From JBNLBS01 sp050303415 (GTDB lineage: Bacteria > Pseudomonadota > Gammaproteobacteria > Methylococcales > Methylomonadaceae): a DNA stretch of 23,807 nt. The stretch is taken from positions 1-23,807 of the forward strand of contig JBNLBS010000029.1 in the NCBI GenBank assembly GCA_050303415.1. Direction: 5' to 3'. The first letter of the stretch is position 1. Each line of letters opens with the position of its first letter. Shown here piece by piece: positions 1 through 7,423 of this stretch. Under the pieces are notes generated by a model that worked only from the letters and a program-made list of their open reading frames with translations, ran no database searches and was not told the DNA's origin. A program made the position numbers and the translations under genes.

Positions 1-77
1 AACATCACCAGAAACAGGAACACGATTCCCATGCCCACAAACATCAATTCAACTCCGCTGTTTAGCATTTCTGTCAT
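1..77 (-). CDS. oadG: Oxaloacetate decarboxylase gamma subunit, N-terminal part (partial)
   Basis: Only the first 25 or so codons lie in the window; the gene runs off the left edge. Reading the minus strand from the ATG at 77-75 gives MTEMLNSGVELMFVGMGIVF followed by LFLVM. This matches the short N-terminal membrane helix of OadG, which typically reads GxELMxxGMGxVFxFL. OadG is the small membrane subunit that holds the alpha and beta subunits together in the Na+-pumping oxaloacetate decarboxylase. A second in-frame ATG at 68-66 could be the true start, and neither has a strong ribosome binding site. A perfect TATAAT with an extended TG lies just upstream. The rest of the protein and its oadA/oadB partners are outside the window, so the call rests on one helix. 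Confidence 0.7.
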   Translation of the reverse strand, partial: MTEMLNSGVELMFVGMGIVFLFLVM

Positions 78-111
78 AAAAATCACTATTAACTCTTAAT
101 CACAATTGTTT

Positions 112-120
112 ATTATACCA
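112..120 (-). promoter_or_regulatory. Extended -10 promoter for oadG
   Basis: On the minus strand the bases 120 to 112 read TGGTATAAT. This is a consensus TATAAT with the TGn extension that can compensate for a weak -35, and no good -35 is visible above it. Transcription would start near 105, giving a leader of about 28 bases to the ATG at 77. The overlapping plus-strand TATTAT at 111-116, with TTAACT at 89-94, could serve the macrodomain gene in the other direction. Confidence 0.45.
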
Positions 121-215
121 TAAGCTTAAAATACGCCTTTTGGATTGCTTTTGTTCCAGGCGACAGGAGCTGAATAAACTAATCGGCTTAATCTGACTTT
201 TGTTATCCAGATAAT

Positions 216-1127
216 ATGACGACAATCAAAATTATCCAATCTGATATTACTCAGCTTGATGTTGATGCTATTGTAAATGCTGCCAATAATTCTTTACTGG
301 GGGGAGGTGGTGTTGATGGTGCCATCCACCGCACAGCCGGCCCTGGGTTATTGACGGAATGCAAAAGACTTAATGGCTGCCCGACCGGCAGTGCTAAAAT
401 CACGTTGGCATACCGGTTGCCTGCACGCTATATTATTCATACCGTTGGTCCGGTCTGGCAAGGCGGCCATCAACAGGAGGCGGAATTACTGAAATCCTGT
501 TATCAGTCATGTATGCAGATTGCCAAAACCAAACAACTCAGCAGTCTGGCTTTTCCAGCCATTTCCTGTGGTATTTATGGCTTTCCGATTAAACAGGCAG
601 CCGAAATTGCCATTAAAACCGTTACTCATTTTGCCAAAGACAATCCCAAGCTCGAAACGGTATTTTTAGTCTGTTTTGGCGAACAAGTATTTACCACGTA
701 CAATGAAGTATTCCAGCAATTAATCCAGCTCATGACCAATAAAAATCAAACCGATGAACAATGGCGTAATAAGTTAACGCCGGAGCAATTTAATATTTGT
801 CGAAAAAAAGGTACCGAACCACCCTTTTCCGGCAAATTCACTGATTGCAAACAAGACGGTATTTATGTCTGTGTTTGTTGCGGCAATCCATTATTCGATT
901 CGGACTGCAAATATAATTCCGGTTCCGGCTGGCCCAGTTTTTGGGATGTGCTCTCGTCCGACAGTTTAAACACCACCCTGGATGAAAGCCATGGTATGAG
1001 ACGCGTGGAAGTTACCTGTAAATCATGTGCTGCCCATTTGGGCCATGTATTTGAAGACGGCCCGCAACCGACCGGATTACGTTATTGCATTAACTCTGCC
1101 TCATTGGATTTAAAAGACAAAGAATGA
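216..1127 (+). CDS. Macrodomain (ADP-ribose hydrolase-like) fused to methionine-R-sulfoxide reductase MsrB
   Basis: This is a 303-residue two-domain protein. Residues 1-170 are a YmdB/MacroD-like macrodomain: VDAIVNAANN near 16-25, GGGGVDGAIH near 29-38 and AFPAISCGIYGFP near 112-124, the usual ADP-ribose-binding loops. Residues 180-298 are MsrB, which reduces methionine-R-sulfoxide. It has the LTPEQF and GTEPPF signatures, two zinc CxxC pairs (C219/C222 and C268/C271), HLGHVF, and the catalytic Cys291 in RYCINSASL. The usual resolving cysteine (C in SGCGWPSF of E. coli MsrB) is Ser237 here. Met173 at the junction has no visible Shine-Dalgarno sequence, so the two parts are probably one chain. 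Its stop overlaps the apeB start (ATGA). Both family assignments are strong; the purpose of the fusion is unknown. Confidence 0.92.
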   Translation: MTTIKIIQSDITQLDVDAIVNAANNSLLGGGGVDGAIHRTAGPGLLTECKRLNGCPTGSAKITLAYRLPARYIIHTVGPVWQGGHQQEAELLKSCYQSCMQIAKTKQLSSLAFPAISCGIYGFPIKQAAEIAIKTVTHFAKDNPKLETVFLVCFGEQVFTTYNEVFQQLIQLMTNKNQTDEQWRNKLTPEQFNICRKKGTEPPFSGKFTDCKQDGIYVCVCCGNPLFDSDCKYNSGSGWPSFWDVLSSDSLNTTLDESHGMRRVEVTCKSCAAHLGHVFEDGPQPTGLRYCINSASLDLKDKE

Positions 1128-2428
1128 ACGCTAAACAACAGGTCAAAAACCTGCTCGATTTTATAGATATCAGCCCAAGCCCCTGGCATGCGGTTAATAC
1201 CATAGAACAACAACTTCAAGCCTTTAATTTTAAGAAACTGGATGAAAAACAATCCTGGTCGTTAAGACCTGGCGGACGGTATTACGTAATTAGGGATGAC
1301 TCCTCTATTATCATCTTTGTTCAGGGACAAAAACCCTTACTTGAAACCGGCTTTAAAATTGTTGGTGCACATACCGATTCCCCAGGCTTGAGAGTAAAAC
1401 CCAATGCCACCAGCGTTAACAACGGTATTTTGCGGCTGGGCGTTGAAGTTTATGGCGGCCCAATTTTAGCTACTTTTACCGATAGGGATTTAAGCCTGGC
1501 CGGCCGAGTCAGCTATAAATCAGATGATGGCATTATTAAGAGCAAACTGGTTGATTTTGACTCGCCTTTGCTACGTTTGCCAAATCTTGCCATCCATATG
1601 AATCGTACGGTTAATGAAGATGGCTTAAAATTGCACAAACAAAATGAATTACCGTTAATTTTATCGCTGCTTGCCGAACAACAATTACCCCAACCGTATT
1701 TTTCTGACCTGTTACATAAAGCTAGCGCCATTGAAAGCGAACAGATTTTATCCTGGGAGCTTAACGTCTATGACTGCCAAAAAGGCAGTTTCTGGGGCCC
1801 GGAACAACAGTTTTATGCCAATAGTCAGTTAGATAATCTGGCTTCCTGTCATGCCGGTTTAACCGCATTACTGTCCGAACAAACACTGCAGTCTGATAGT
1901 ACCCTGGTCTGTGCCTTCTTTGATCATGAAGAAATCGGCAGTGAAAGCAGTAAAGGTGCGGATGGTAGTTTCTTACCCGATGTATTACAACGCATTGCTT
2001 TGGCAAATGACAGCAGTCAGGAAAACTATCAACGAGCTCTGGCACATAGCTTTATGATCAGTGCCGATATGGCTCATGCTTATCAACCCAACTTCCCTGC
2101 CGCTTATGAAAATGAACATAAAGTAATCGTCAATAAAGGCCCGGTGATTAAAATCAATGCCAACCAACGCTACAGTACCGAAAGCATATCAGAAGCAAAG
2201 TTTATAGACTGGTGCAGGCAAGCCGATGTGCCTTATCAAAAATACTCACATCGCACCGATATTCCCTGTGGCAGTACCATTGGCCCCATGACCTCAGCCA
2301 AACTGGGTATCAGAACTATTGATGTCGGCAATCCCATGTGGGCCATGCACAGTATTCGTGAAAGCGCCGGCGTGTTGGATCATCACTATATGATCAAAGC
2401 GATGCAACATTTTTTTCAGGCTGACTAG
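1124..2428 (+). CDS. apeB: M18 family aminopeptidase (aspartyl aminopeptidase-like)
   Basis: This is a cytosolic dinuclear zinc aminopeptidase of 434 residues, the normal length for family M18. The metal and catalytic signatures are all present: GAHTDSPG (His83, Asp85), NSQLDNLAS (Asp237), FFDHEEIGSES (Asp267, Glu269, Glu270), SADMAHA (Asp315) and the C-terminal GNPMWAMHSIRE (His409). It starts at the ATG that overlaps the stop of the macrodomain-MsrB gene by four bases, and its stop overlaps the next gene's GTG by one base. The three genes are therefore probably translated from one message. M18 enzymes remove N-terminal acidic or neutral residues from peptides; exact substrate preference cannot be read from the sequence. 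Confidence 0.95.
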   Translation: MNAKQQVKNLLDFIDISPSPWHAVNTIEQQLQAFNFKKLDEKQSWSLRPGGRYYVIRDDSSIIIFVQGQKPLLETGFKIVGAHTDSPGLRVKPNATSVNNGILRLGVEVYGGPILATFTDRDLSLAGRVSYKSDDGIIKSKLVDFDSPLLRLPNLAIHMNRTVNEDGLKLHKQNELPLILSLLAEQQLPQPYFSDLLHKASAIESEQILSWELNVYDCQKGSFWGPEQQFYANSQLDNLASCHAGLTALLSEQTLQSDSTLVCAFFDHEEIGSESSKGADGSFLPDVLQRIALANDSSQENYQRALAHSFMISADMAHAYQPNFPAAYENEHKVIVNKGPVIKINANQRYSTESISEAKFIDWCRQADVPYQKYSHRTDIPCGSTIGPMTSAKLGIRTIDVGNPMWAMHSIRESAGVLDHHYMIKAMQHFFQAD

Positions 2429-3021
2429 TGTTTCAGTCCGCCGATAATCTTGCTCCGTTAGATGGAGAACTGTATTTATTTAAACAGTTCTATCCGCCTG
2501 ACCAAGCCGAATATTTGCTGAATGAATTAATAAACAAAATCCCCTGGCAGGAAGAAAAAATCTTTATCTTTGGCAAATGGGTTAAAGTACCGCGATTAAT
2601 GTGCTGGTTTGGTGACCCGGAAGCAGAGTACACTTATTCAGGTGTCAATCATACCCCCCTACCCTGGACTCCGGAACTGCTTTCAATTAAAACGGCGATA
2701 GAACAACACTGCCAACATCGATTTAACAGCGTACTGGCCAACTTGTACAGGAACGAGCAGGATTCCATGGGCTGTCATGCCGACAACGAAAAGGAACTTG
2801 GACAAAACCCTGTCATAGCCTCCCTAAGCCTGGGAGATGAACGTGTCTTTAAATTACACCACAAAAAAAAGAAGCATCATTTGGATCTTACTTTAGCTTC
2901 CGGCGACTTGTTGTTAATGGCCGGAACACTTCAGCATCATTGGGTACACAGCATTCCAAAAACTAAAAAACCAAAAACTTCACGTATCAATCTGACTTTT
3001 CGACTAGTCCACAAAAATTAG
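2428..3021 (+). CDS. AlkB-like Fe(II)/2-oxoglutarate-dependent dioxygenase
   Basis: A 197-residue protein of the AlkB/ALKBH2-3 type, which oxidatively removes alkyl groups from nucleic acid bases. The family core is complete. NLYRNEQDSMGCHADNE carries the iron ligands His117 and Asp119, the third iron ligand is His174 in WVHSIPK, and the 2-oxoglutarate/substrate arginines are Arg186 and Arg192 in TSRINLTFR. VIASLSLGDERVFKL is typical of the ALKBH2/3-like bacterial group. The start is a GTG sharing its first base with the apeB stop, so translational coupling is likely. Together with MsrB upstream it suggests a repair-oriented small operon, which is an inference. The gene is intact with no missing catalytic residue. 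Confidence 0.92.
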   Translation: MFQSADNLAPLDGELYLFKQFYPPDQAEYLLNELINKIPWQEEKIFIFGKWVKVPRLMCWFGDPEAEYTYSGVNHTPLPWTPELLSIKTAIEQHCQHRFNSVLANLYRNEQDSMGCHADNEKELGQNPVIASLSLGDERVFKLHHKKKKHHLDLTLASGDLLLMAGTLQHHWVHSIPKTKKPKTSRINLTFRLVHKN

Positions 3022-3066
3022 CCACCCCATTAGCTATACTTCAAAATAACTAACGTTTAATCTCAA

Positions 3067-3095
3067 TTGACACAACTCTTGATCAATGTTAAAAA
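3067..3095 (+). promoter_or_regulatory. Predicted sigma70-type promoter of the CIS operon
   Basis: TTGACA at 3067-3072 is a perfect -35 box. Seventeen bases further on lies TAAAAA at 3090-3095, a four-of-six match to TATAAT. Spacing is ideal. It sits in the only sizeable gap before the injection-system genes, about 80 bases ahead of the first start codon. No operator or hairpin is obvious in the gap. Confidence 0.5.
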
Positions 3096-3175
3096 AGATT
3101 AAAATGTTTTGGAAGTTTTTTATAACTACCGTCCAGTAACTTTTGCCCCCTCCTTTAAGCAAGGTGGTTACAGTA

Positions 3176-3865
3176 ATGATTGATAAGCTCGACCGACAAC
3201 TGAAAGCGTGGATATCGGAAACTATCAAACAAGACGCTGATATATCTCTCGCACCCCCAAGTTTGTCATCAGACAAAACCATAGTGTCTGCCTATCTATA
3301 TAAGCTTGATAACTCTGTAACTAATTCAGTAGCACGCAATATCCCTTTTCAAATCACTCTTTGTTATTTGATAACCGTCCAAAGCAGCAACCCATATGAG
3401 TCTCACAAATTACTTGGGGAACTGCTGCTGGCCGCTAATGAACGTTCCGACATTAATATTGATTTGACCGGTTTCAATGCAGACTTCTGGCAGTCATTGA
3501 ATATGGCTCCCCTGCCTCATTTTATAATGAGAATTCCTCTCACTCTGACTGAGCAAAGCAATGAACAGCCAGCCATTATTAAAGAACCAACGATAGTTGA
3601 CCTGGGGTTCATCAAAAATATTAAAGGTTTGCTGTTAGGGCCGGATAAACAGCCTATCTCAGGTGCAAAAATTACTTCCACAAGTACCAACACTACCGTG
3701 CTTACAAATAATAATGGTACTTTTTCCATAACAACCGGCGCCAAAGAGTTAAAAACATTTAATTGCCTGATTAATACCAAAGGCCAGCAGTTTTCCCTTT
3801 CCGTACCTATAAAAACGGAACAAAATTCGCCCGTCACCATCCACCTTGATACCTTAGAGGTTTAA
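3176..3865 (+). CDS. Pvc16/Afp16-like tail cap protein (DUF4255) with C-terminal carboxypeptidase-regulatory-like domain
   Basis: A 229-residue protein that opens the injection-system operon. Residues 1-145 resemble the Pvc16 N-terminal domain (DUF4255): MIDKLDRQLKAWI, then ISLAPPS and ITLCYLITVQSSNPYESHKL, ending near FIMRIPLTLT. In characterised systems this protein caps the distal end of the sheath and tube. Residues 155-229 look like a carboxypeptidase-regulatory beta-sandwich (GLLLGPDKQPISGAKITST, then TNNNGTFSI). I chose the ATG at 3176 because AAGGTGG at 3161-3167 is a good ribosome binding site for it; an upstream in-frame TTG at 3143 is less likely. The sheath gene follows one base after the stop. 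Confidence 0.82.
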   Translation: MIDKLDRQLKAWISETIKQDADISLAPPSLSSDKTIVSAYLYKLDNSVTNSVARNIPFQITLCYLITVQSSNPYESHKLLGELLLAANERSDINIDLTGFNADFWQSLNMAPLPHFIMRIPLTLTEQSNEQPAIIKEPTIVDLGFIKNIKGLLLGPDKQPISGAKITSTSTNTTVLTNNNGTFSITTGAKELKTFNCLINTKGQQFSLSVPIKTEQNSPVTIHLDTLEV

Positions 3866-3866
3866 T

Positions 3867-5081
3867 ATGCCAAATTACTTATCCCCAGGAATATATGTAG
3901 AAGAAGTGTCTACCGGCACCAAGCCCATAGGCATGGTTGGAACCAGTACAGCTGCTTTCGTTGGGCTTGCCCCAGCAAAAGATCAACTTGTAAACCAGGC
4001 AATTGCCTGTAATAACTGGTCAGAATTTTGTAAAAACTTCGTCAATGACAACAGCAAAAGCAATAATCTGAGCAATGCCATTTATAGCTATTTTAATAAT
4101 GGTGGTAGTCGTTGTTATGTGGTTAACATAGGCAGTAAAGGAAGTATTGCAGGCAGTGAAACAGACCGTAGCGGCTTATGTGCACTGGAAGCCATAGATG
4201 AAATTGCCATTGTTGCTGCGCCAGGGTATACCGATGCAGCATCACATGATGCACTGTTATCACACTGTGAAAAATTACAGGATAGAGTCGCAATTCTGGA
4301 TTCACCGGAAAAACTGACCAATATTGATGCACTAAAAGAATTAGGTAGCGTGTCAGTCCAAGAGGATGAAGGCACCTCTGCAAATCCGAAAGACAAATCT
4401 ATCAAAGCCTGTAGGCCACGCAATTCTGACGGAGGCTATGGCGCATTTTATTTTCCCTGGTATAGGGGCAAAGATCCACTTGAAGCCAACTCGATTATTG
4501 ATATGCCTCCTTCTGGTGCCATGGCCGGTATTTATGCCAGAAGTGACGCATCCAGAGGGGTTCACAAAGCCCCAGCTAATGAACTGGTCCGAGGTGCTTT
4601 AGGTTTAAGTTATAACGTCACTCGGGCTGAACAGGGAGAGCTCAATAAAAAAGGCGTTAATGTGATCAGAACCTTTCCCGATGGCATCCGGGTCTGGGGC
4701 GCTAGAACTCTGGCCAGTGAAGCCAGTGAATGGCGTTATATTCCAGTCCGTAGAACCTGTAACATGATTAAGGAATCAATTGAAGAAGGTACCCGATGGA
4801 CAGTATTTGAGCCGAATGACATGATGACATGGAAATCAGTTGAACGTGATATTCGCGCGTTTCTAATGCGCGTCTGGCGTGAAGGAGCTCTCCTAGGCAG
4901 CACACCTGAGCAAGCTTTTTTTGTTAAATGTGATGCTGAAACCAATCCCGCCGAAGTCAGAGATGCAGGACAACTCATTGCCGAAATTGGTATTGCCCCG
5001 GTTAAACCCGCTGAGTTCATTATTTTCCGAATTGGGCAATGGTCCGGTGAAACTGAAACAGAATCAACAGCAGGAGCATAA
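3867..5081 (+). CDS. Contractile tail sheath protein (Afp2-4/Pvc2-4-like)
   Basis: This 404-residue protein is the contractile sheath subunit. The N-terminus, YLSPGIYVEEVSTGTKPI, is the standard sheath opening with the handshake strand. The C-terminal third carries the conserved sheath core, including GVNVIRTFPDGIRVWGARTL near residue 261, then WRYIPVRR, FEPND and ERDIRAFLMRVWREGAL, ending with FRIGQW. The subunit contracts around the tube to drive it forward. Only one sheath gene is present, whereas Afp and PVC systems have three, so this is a simple sheath. An AGAGG ribosome site precedes the ATG, and the tube gene follows after two bases. No sign of truncation. Confidence 0.95.
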   Translation: MPNYLSPGIYVEEVSTGTKPIGMVGTSTAAFVGLAPAKDQLVNQAIACNNWSEFCKNFVNDNSKSNNLSNAIYSYFNNGGSRCYVVNIGSKGSIAGSETDRSGLCALEAIDEIAIVAAPGYTDAASHDALLSHCEKLQDRVAILDSPEKLTNIDALKELGSVSVQEDEGTSANPKDKSIKACRPRNSDGGYGAFYFPWYRGKDPLEANSIIDMPPSGAMAGIYARSDASRGVHKAPANELVRGALGLSYNVTRAEQGELNKKGVNVIRTFPDGIRVWGARTLASEASEWRYIPVRRTCNMIKESIEEGTRWTVFEPNDMMTWKSVERDIRAFLMRVWREGALLGSTPEQAFFVKCDAETNPAEVRDAGQLIAEIGIAPVKPAEFIIFRIGQWSGETETESTAGA

Positions 5082-5083
5082 GC

Positions 5084-5524
5084 ATGGCTAATAATAACGC
5101 GAACGAAAATATCTATAGATCGTATAACTTCATTCTGGACCTAGGTGGCGGAGTGGTGGGTTATTTCACCAATGTGGATGGCCTGAGTGTAAACATTGAA
5201 ACCATTGACTATCGAGAAGGCGGAGCCGGCCCCGCCGTTAGAAAGCTTGCCGGTAGAGTTTCCTACAGTAATATTGAATTAAAATGGGGGTTAACTGGCT
5301 CTACTGATATGTGGGACTGGTTAATGACAGCCGTAAAGGGTGAAGTTAAAAGAAAAAATATTTCAATTATCTTAAGGGATAATGATGGTAAAAAAGAGCT
5401 CACACGCTGGAACCTTGATAATGCCTGGCCATGCAGCTGGAAAGGGGCACCACTTGATGCTATGGAGAATGAAGTTGCGATTGAAACCTTATGTCTTGCG
5501 CATGAAGGAATAACCCGTGCTTAA
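5084..5524 (+). CDS. Tail tube protein (T4 gp19 family; Afp1/Pvc1-like)
   Basis: A 146-residue inner tube subunit of the gp19 type, the protein that forms the hollow needle inside the sheath. Typical stretches are YNFILDLGGGVVGYFTNVDG near the start, YREGGAGPAVRKLAG, IELKWGLTGSTDMWDW and the C-terminal NAWPCSWKGAPLDAMENEVA. It follows the sheath gene immediately and has an AGGAG ribosome binding site. Its last codons overlap the GTG start of the next gene by eight bases. There is one tube gene, where Afp and PVC clusters also have an Afp5-like second copy; here the related CIS_tube protein at 6686 may fill the baseplate-proximal role. Confidence 0.94.
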   Translation: MANNNANENIYRSYNFILDLGGGVVGYFTNVDGLSVNIETIDYREGGAGPAVRKLAGRVSYSNIELKWGLTGSTDMWDWLMTAVKGEVKRKNISIILRDNDGKKELTRWNLDNAWPCSWKGAPLDAMENEVAIETLCLAHEGITRA

Positions 5525-6698
5525 ACAGCATCGTGTTAAGATATTGAAAGCCATCGCCCGAATTTTATTCAGCTATGCCTATTCAATAGAAAAAGCCGTA
5601 TCAAAAGAATCTAGCCCGGAACAACAACCTGTCGAATATAGCTCTAATGATACGCCCCCCGCTCACTGGCTTGAAAAAGTAAGACAGGGAGCACCTCATT
5701 TGCTTGAACAAAGTACTTTTGAATATCCGGCGATGCAGTCCACAATGCTCAATCAGGAATATGTTGCAGATACTAACGAAGCAATTACCACCAAGACAGA
5801 AAAGGAAATAGCTTCAGGCCCTGAAAACTCGGGTAAGAATAAACAGCTATTCAGCATTATAAAAACCATATACCGCCTAGTGCATGTCAAGCAACCTGAG
5901 TCACCGTCACACAACAAGGAAAACAGGGCCAACAAAACACTGCAATTGCACCCAGAAGAGAACAAACCGTCCGGAAACATCTTTTCCAAGAAAAACAGCT
6001 CTGAGCATAGCGCGCTAAAAAGCTCCGAGACCGATCCTGACAGCCATATAGATCACCCATCAACAACTTATAGACTTCAACAGCCTGATAAAATTAATAA
6101 GCAAAAATCCGTATCAATCAATAACAAACAGGCGATACGAGAAACGATTAAACAACCCCCTATTCAATTAAAACCGACATCCAAGCGGACAACAGCAAAT
6201 CCCCGGTTGTGCTTGACCAAAAAGTTGTCCCCCGACGCAACAACAAAAACAAAGCAGACAGTAATCAAACTATCGCCTAAACAGCCTTTTTCCCGGTTGG
6301 CCACAAAACATCAGGTTTCCGTTGAAAAAGTTGAAGCAGAATATGCCGTGAAAAAAAATACAAAAACTGTCCCGGTTATAGAAATCACAGAAAACAAAGA
6401 GCACTCTTTTTCGGGGGCGGCACCCGATGAGGCTATTAACTTTGATTTAAAGACACAAAAACTAACACAGTCCGTTCAAACAAATACCAAAAAAAACAAA
6501 ACATTTGCATGGCAAGCGGAAGATAGCGATAAGCATAAAGTGGGTATTATCAACCATTGGCCCCAACTCCCTGAAGATAAATGGTTAGAATTTGATAATA
6601 ACAAGGATCAATCCATTCATCATTGGCAGCTACAAACAGAGATAAATAACCGGACAATGAGTGAACATGAACAAAGGGGGCGGCTTTGGAACGTGTAA
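5517..6698 (+). CDS. Uncharacterised 393-residue low-complexity protein at the Afp6 position
   Basis: I do not recognise this protein. It begins at a GTG inside the tube gene's end, and its own end overlaps the next gene by 13 bases, so it is clearly part of the operon. The first 30 residues, with LKAIARILFSYAYSIEKAV, look like an amphipathic helix. The long middle (about 45-320) is rich in Lys, Gln, Thr, Ser and Pro and is probably disordered. The C-terminal 45 residues look ordered, with tryptophans and charged residues (HWPQLPEDKW, HHWQLQ) and a tail EQRGRLWNV. No signal peptide or membrane helix. By position it equals Afp6/Pvc6 but is much longer than that small protein. Roles as assembly linker or stand-in tape measure are guesses. 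Confidence 0.75.
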   Translation: MLKQHRVKILKAIARILFSYAYSIEKAVSKESSPEQQPVEYSSNDTPPAHWLEKVRQGAPHLLEQSTFEYPAMQSTMLNQEYVADTNEAITTKTEKEIASGPENSGKNKQLFSIIKTIYRLVHVKQPESPSHNKENRANKTLQLHPEENKPSGNIFSKKNSSEHSALKSSETDPDSHIDHPSTTYRLQQPDKINKQKSVSINNKQAIRETIKQPPIQLKPTSKRTTANPRLCLTKKLSPDATTKTKQTVIKLSPKQPFSRLATKHQVSVEKVEAEYAVKKNTKTVPVIEITENKEHSFSGAAPDEAINFDLKTQKLTQSVQTNTKKNKTFAWQAEDSDKHKVGIINHWPQLPEDKWLEFDNNKDQSIHHWQLQTEINNRTMSEHEQRGRLWNV

Positions 6699-7423
6699 CT
6701 TTTCTTGTTGAAGAAACCAACGAACGATTAAGCTGCATGCTTAATCCGGAAACAATTTTGATGCAACGAAGTTCAGGAGTAAAACCACGAGAATCATTAA
6801 GCGGCATTGTCAGCGCCAATAATAAAGGCGATAACCCCATACTCTTTACCGGTTCCGGTTACACCACATTTGAGCTCGAACTGGTTTTCGATGTCTCTCT
6901 TGCCGGCTCGTCTATTAGCAGTCAGGATGTTCGGGACCTGACCAGACCGATTTGGAATCTTAGCGAAAACCAACAACGAGATGACAATTTATACAGACCT
7001 GCATTATGTCGTTTTATATGGGGAAAAAGCTGGAATATTCCCGGAGTTATTACATCAGTAGCGGAAAAACTAGAGTCATTTTCTCCCCAGGGGATACCTA
7101 GACGTTCCTGGCTGAAACTAAGGTTAATTCGAGTTCAGGAACAACAACATTCATTTTTAGATGAATTTATTTCTTTCGTCAGTGAATTTATTAATATTGA
7201 ATCATTATCCTCAAATATTGAAGCTAATGCAGAATTCATTGATGCTGCAGAGGAAATGCTGGAGATTTTTCACGAAAGAATTGATCTGGTCGCCTACTAT
7301 ATTATTGGTGAAGCCTATCGCTGGCGCAATATAGCAATACAGCTCAACATAACCAATCCGCTAGACTGGTTGGATGAACCCGCATCAGATCAAGACGACA
7401 CAGACCCGGAGACTCAACAATGA
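6686..7423 (+). CDS. CIS tube-adaptor protein with degenerate LysM-like C-terminus (Afp7/Pvc7-like)
   Basis: A 245-residue protein matching the 'contractile injection system tube protein' N-terminal family: ERVTFLVEE, LNPETILMQRSSGVKPRESL, TGSGYTTFELELVFDVS and YRPALCRFIWGKSW in order. In studied systems it joins the tube to the spike hub at the baseplate. Near the C-terminus, IDLVAYYIIGEAYRWRNIAI with NPLDWL has the layout of a LysM motif, but the glycines are poorly conserved. The start is a TTG at 6686 preceded by AAAGGGGG, lying within the end of the previous gene. Its stop overlaps the spike gene start (ATGA), as expected for coupled baseplate genes. Confidence 0.88.
   Translation: MERVTFLVEETNERLSCMLNPETILMQRSSGVKPRESLSGIVSANNKGDNPILFTGSGYTTFELELVFDVSLAGSSISSQDVRDLTRPIWNLSENQQRDDNLYRPALCRFIWGKSWNIPGVITSVAEKLESFSPQGIPRRSWLKLRLIRVQEQQHSFLDEFISFVSEFINIESLSSNIEANAEFIDAAEEMLEIFHERIDLVAYYIIGEAYRWRNIAIQLNITNPLDWLDEPASDQDDTDPETQQ

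Noticed and set aside
3022..3042. TAGC/GCTA hairpin after the AlkB-like gene as a terminator
   Set aside because: Only four paired bases and no T-run follow, so it is not convincing.
3034..3282. Minus-strand open frame of 82 residues across the CIS promoter and first gene
   Set aside because: It overlaps a well-supported promoter and the Pvc16-like gene, has no ribosome site and no recognisable motif.
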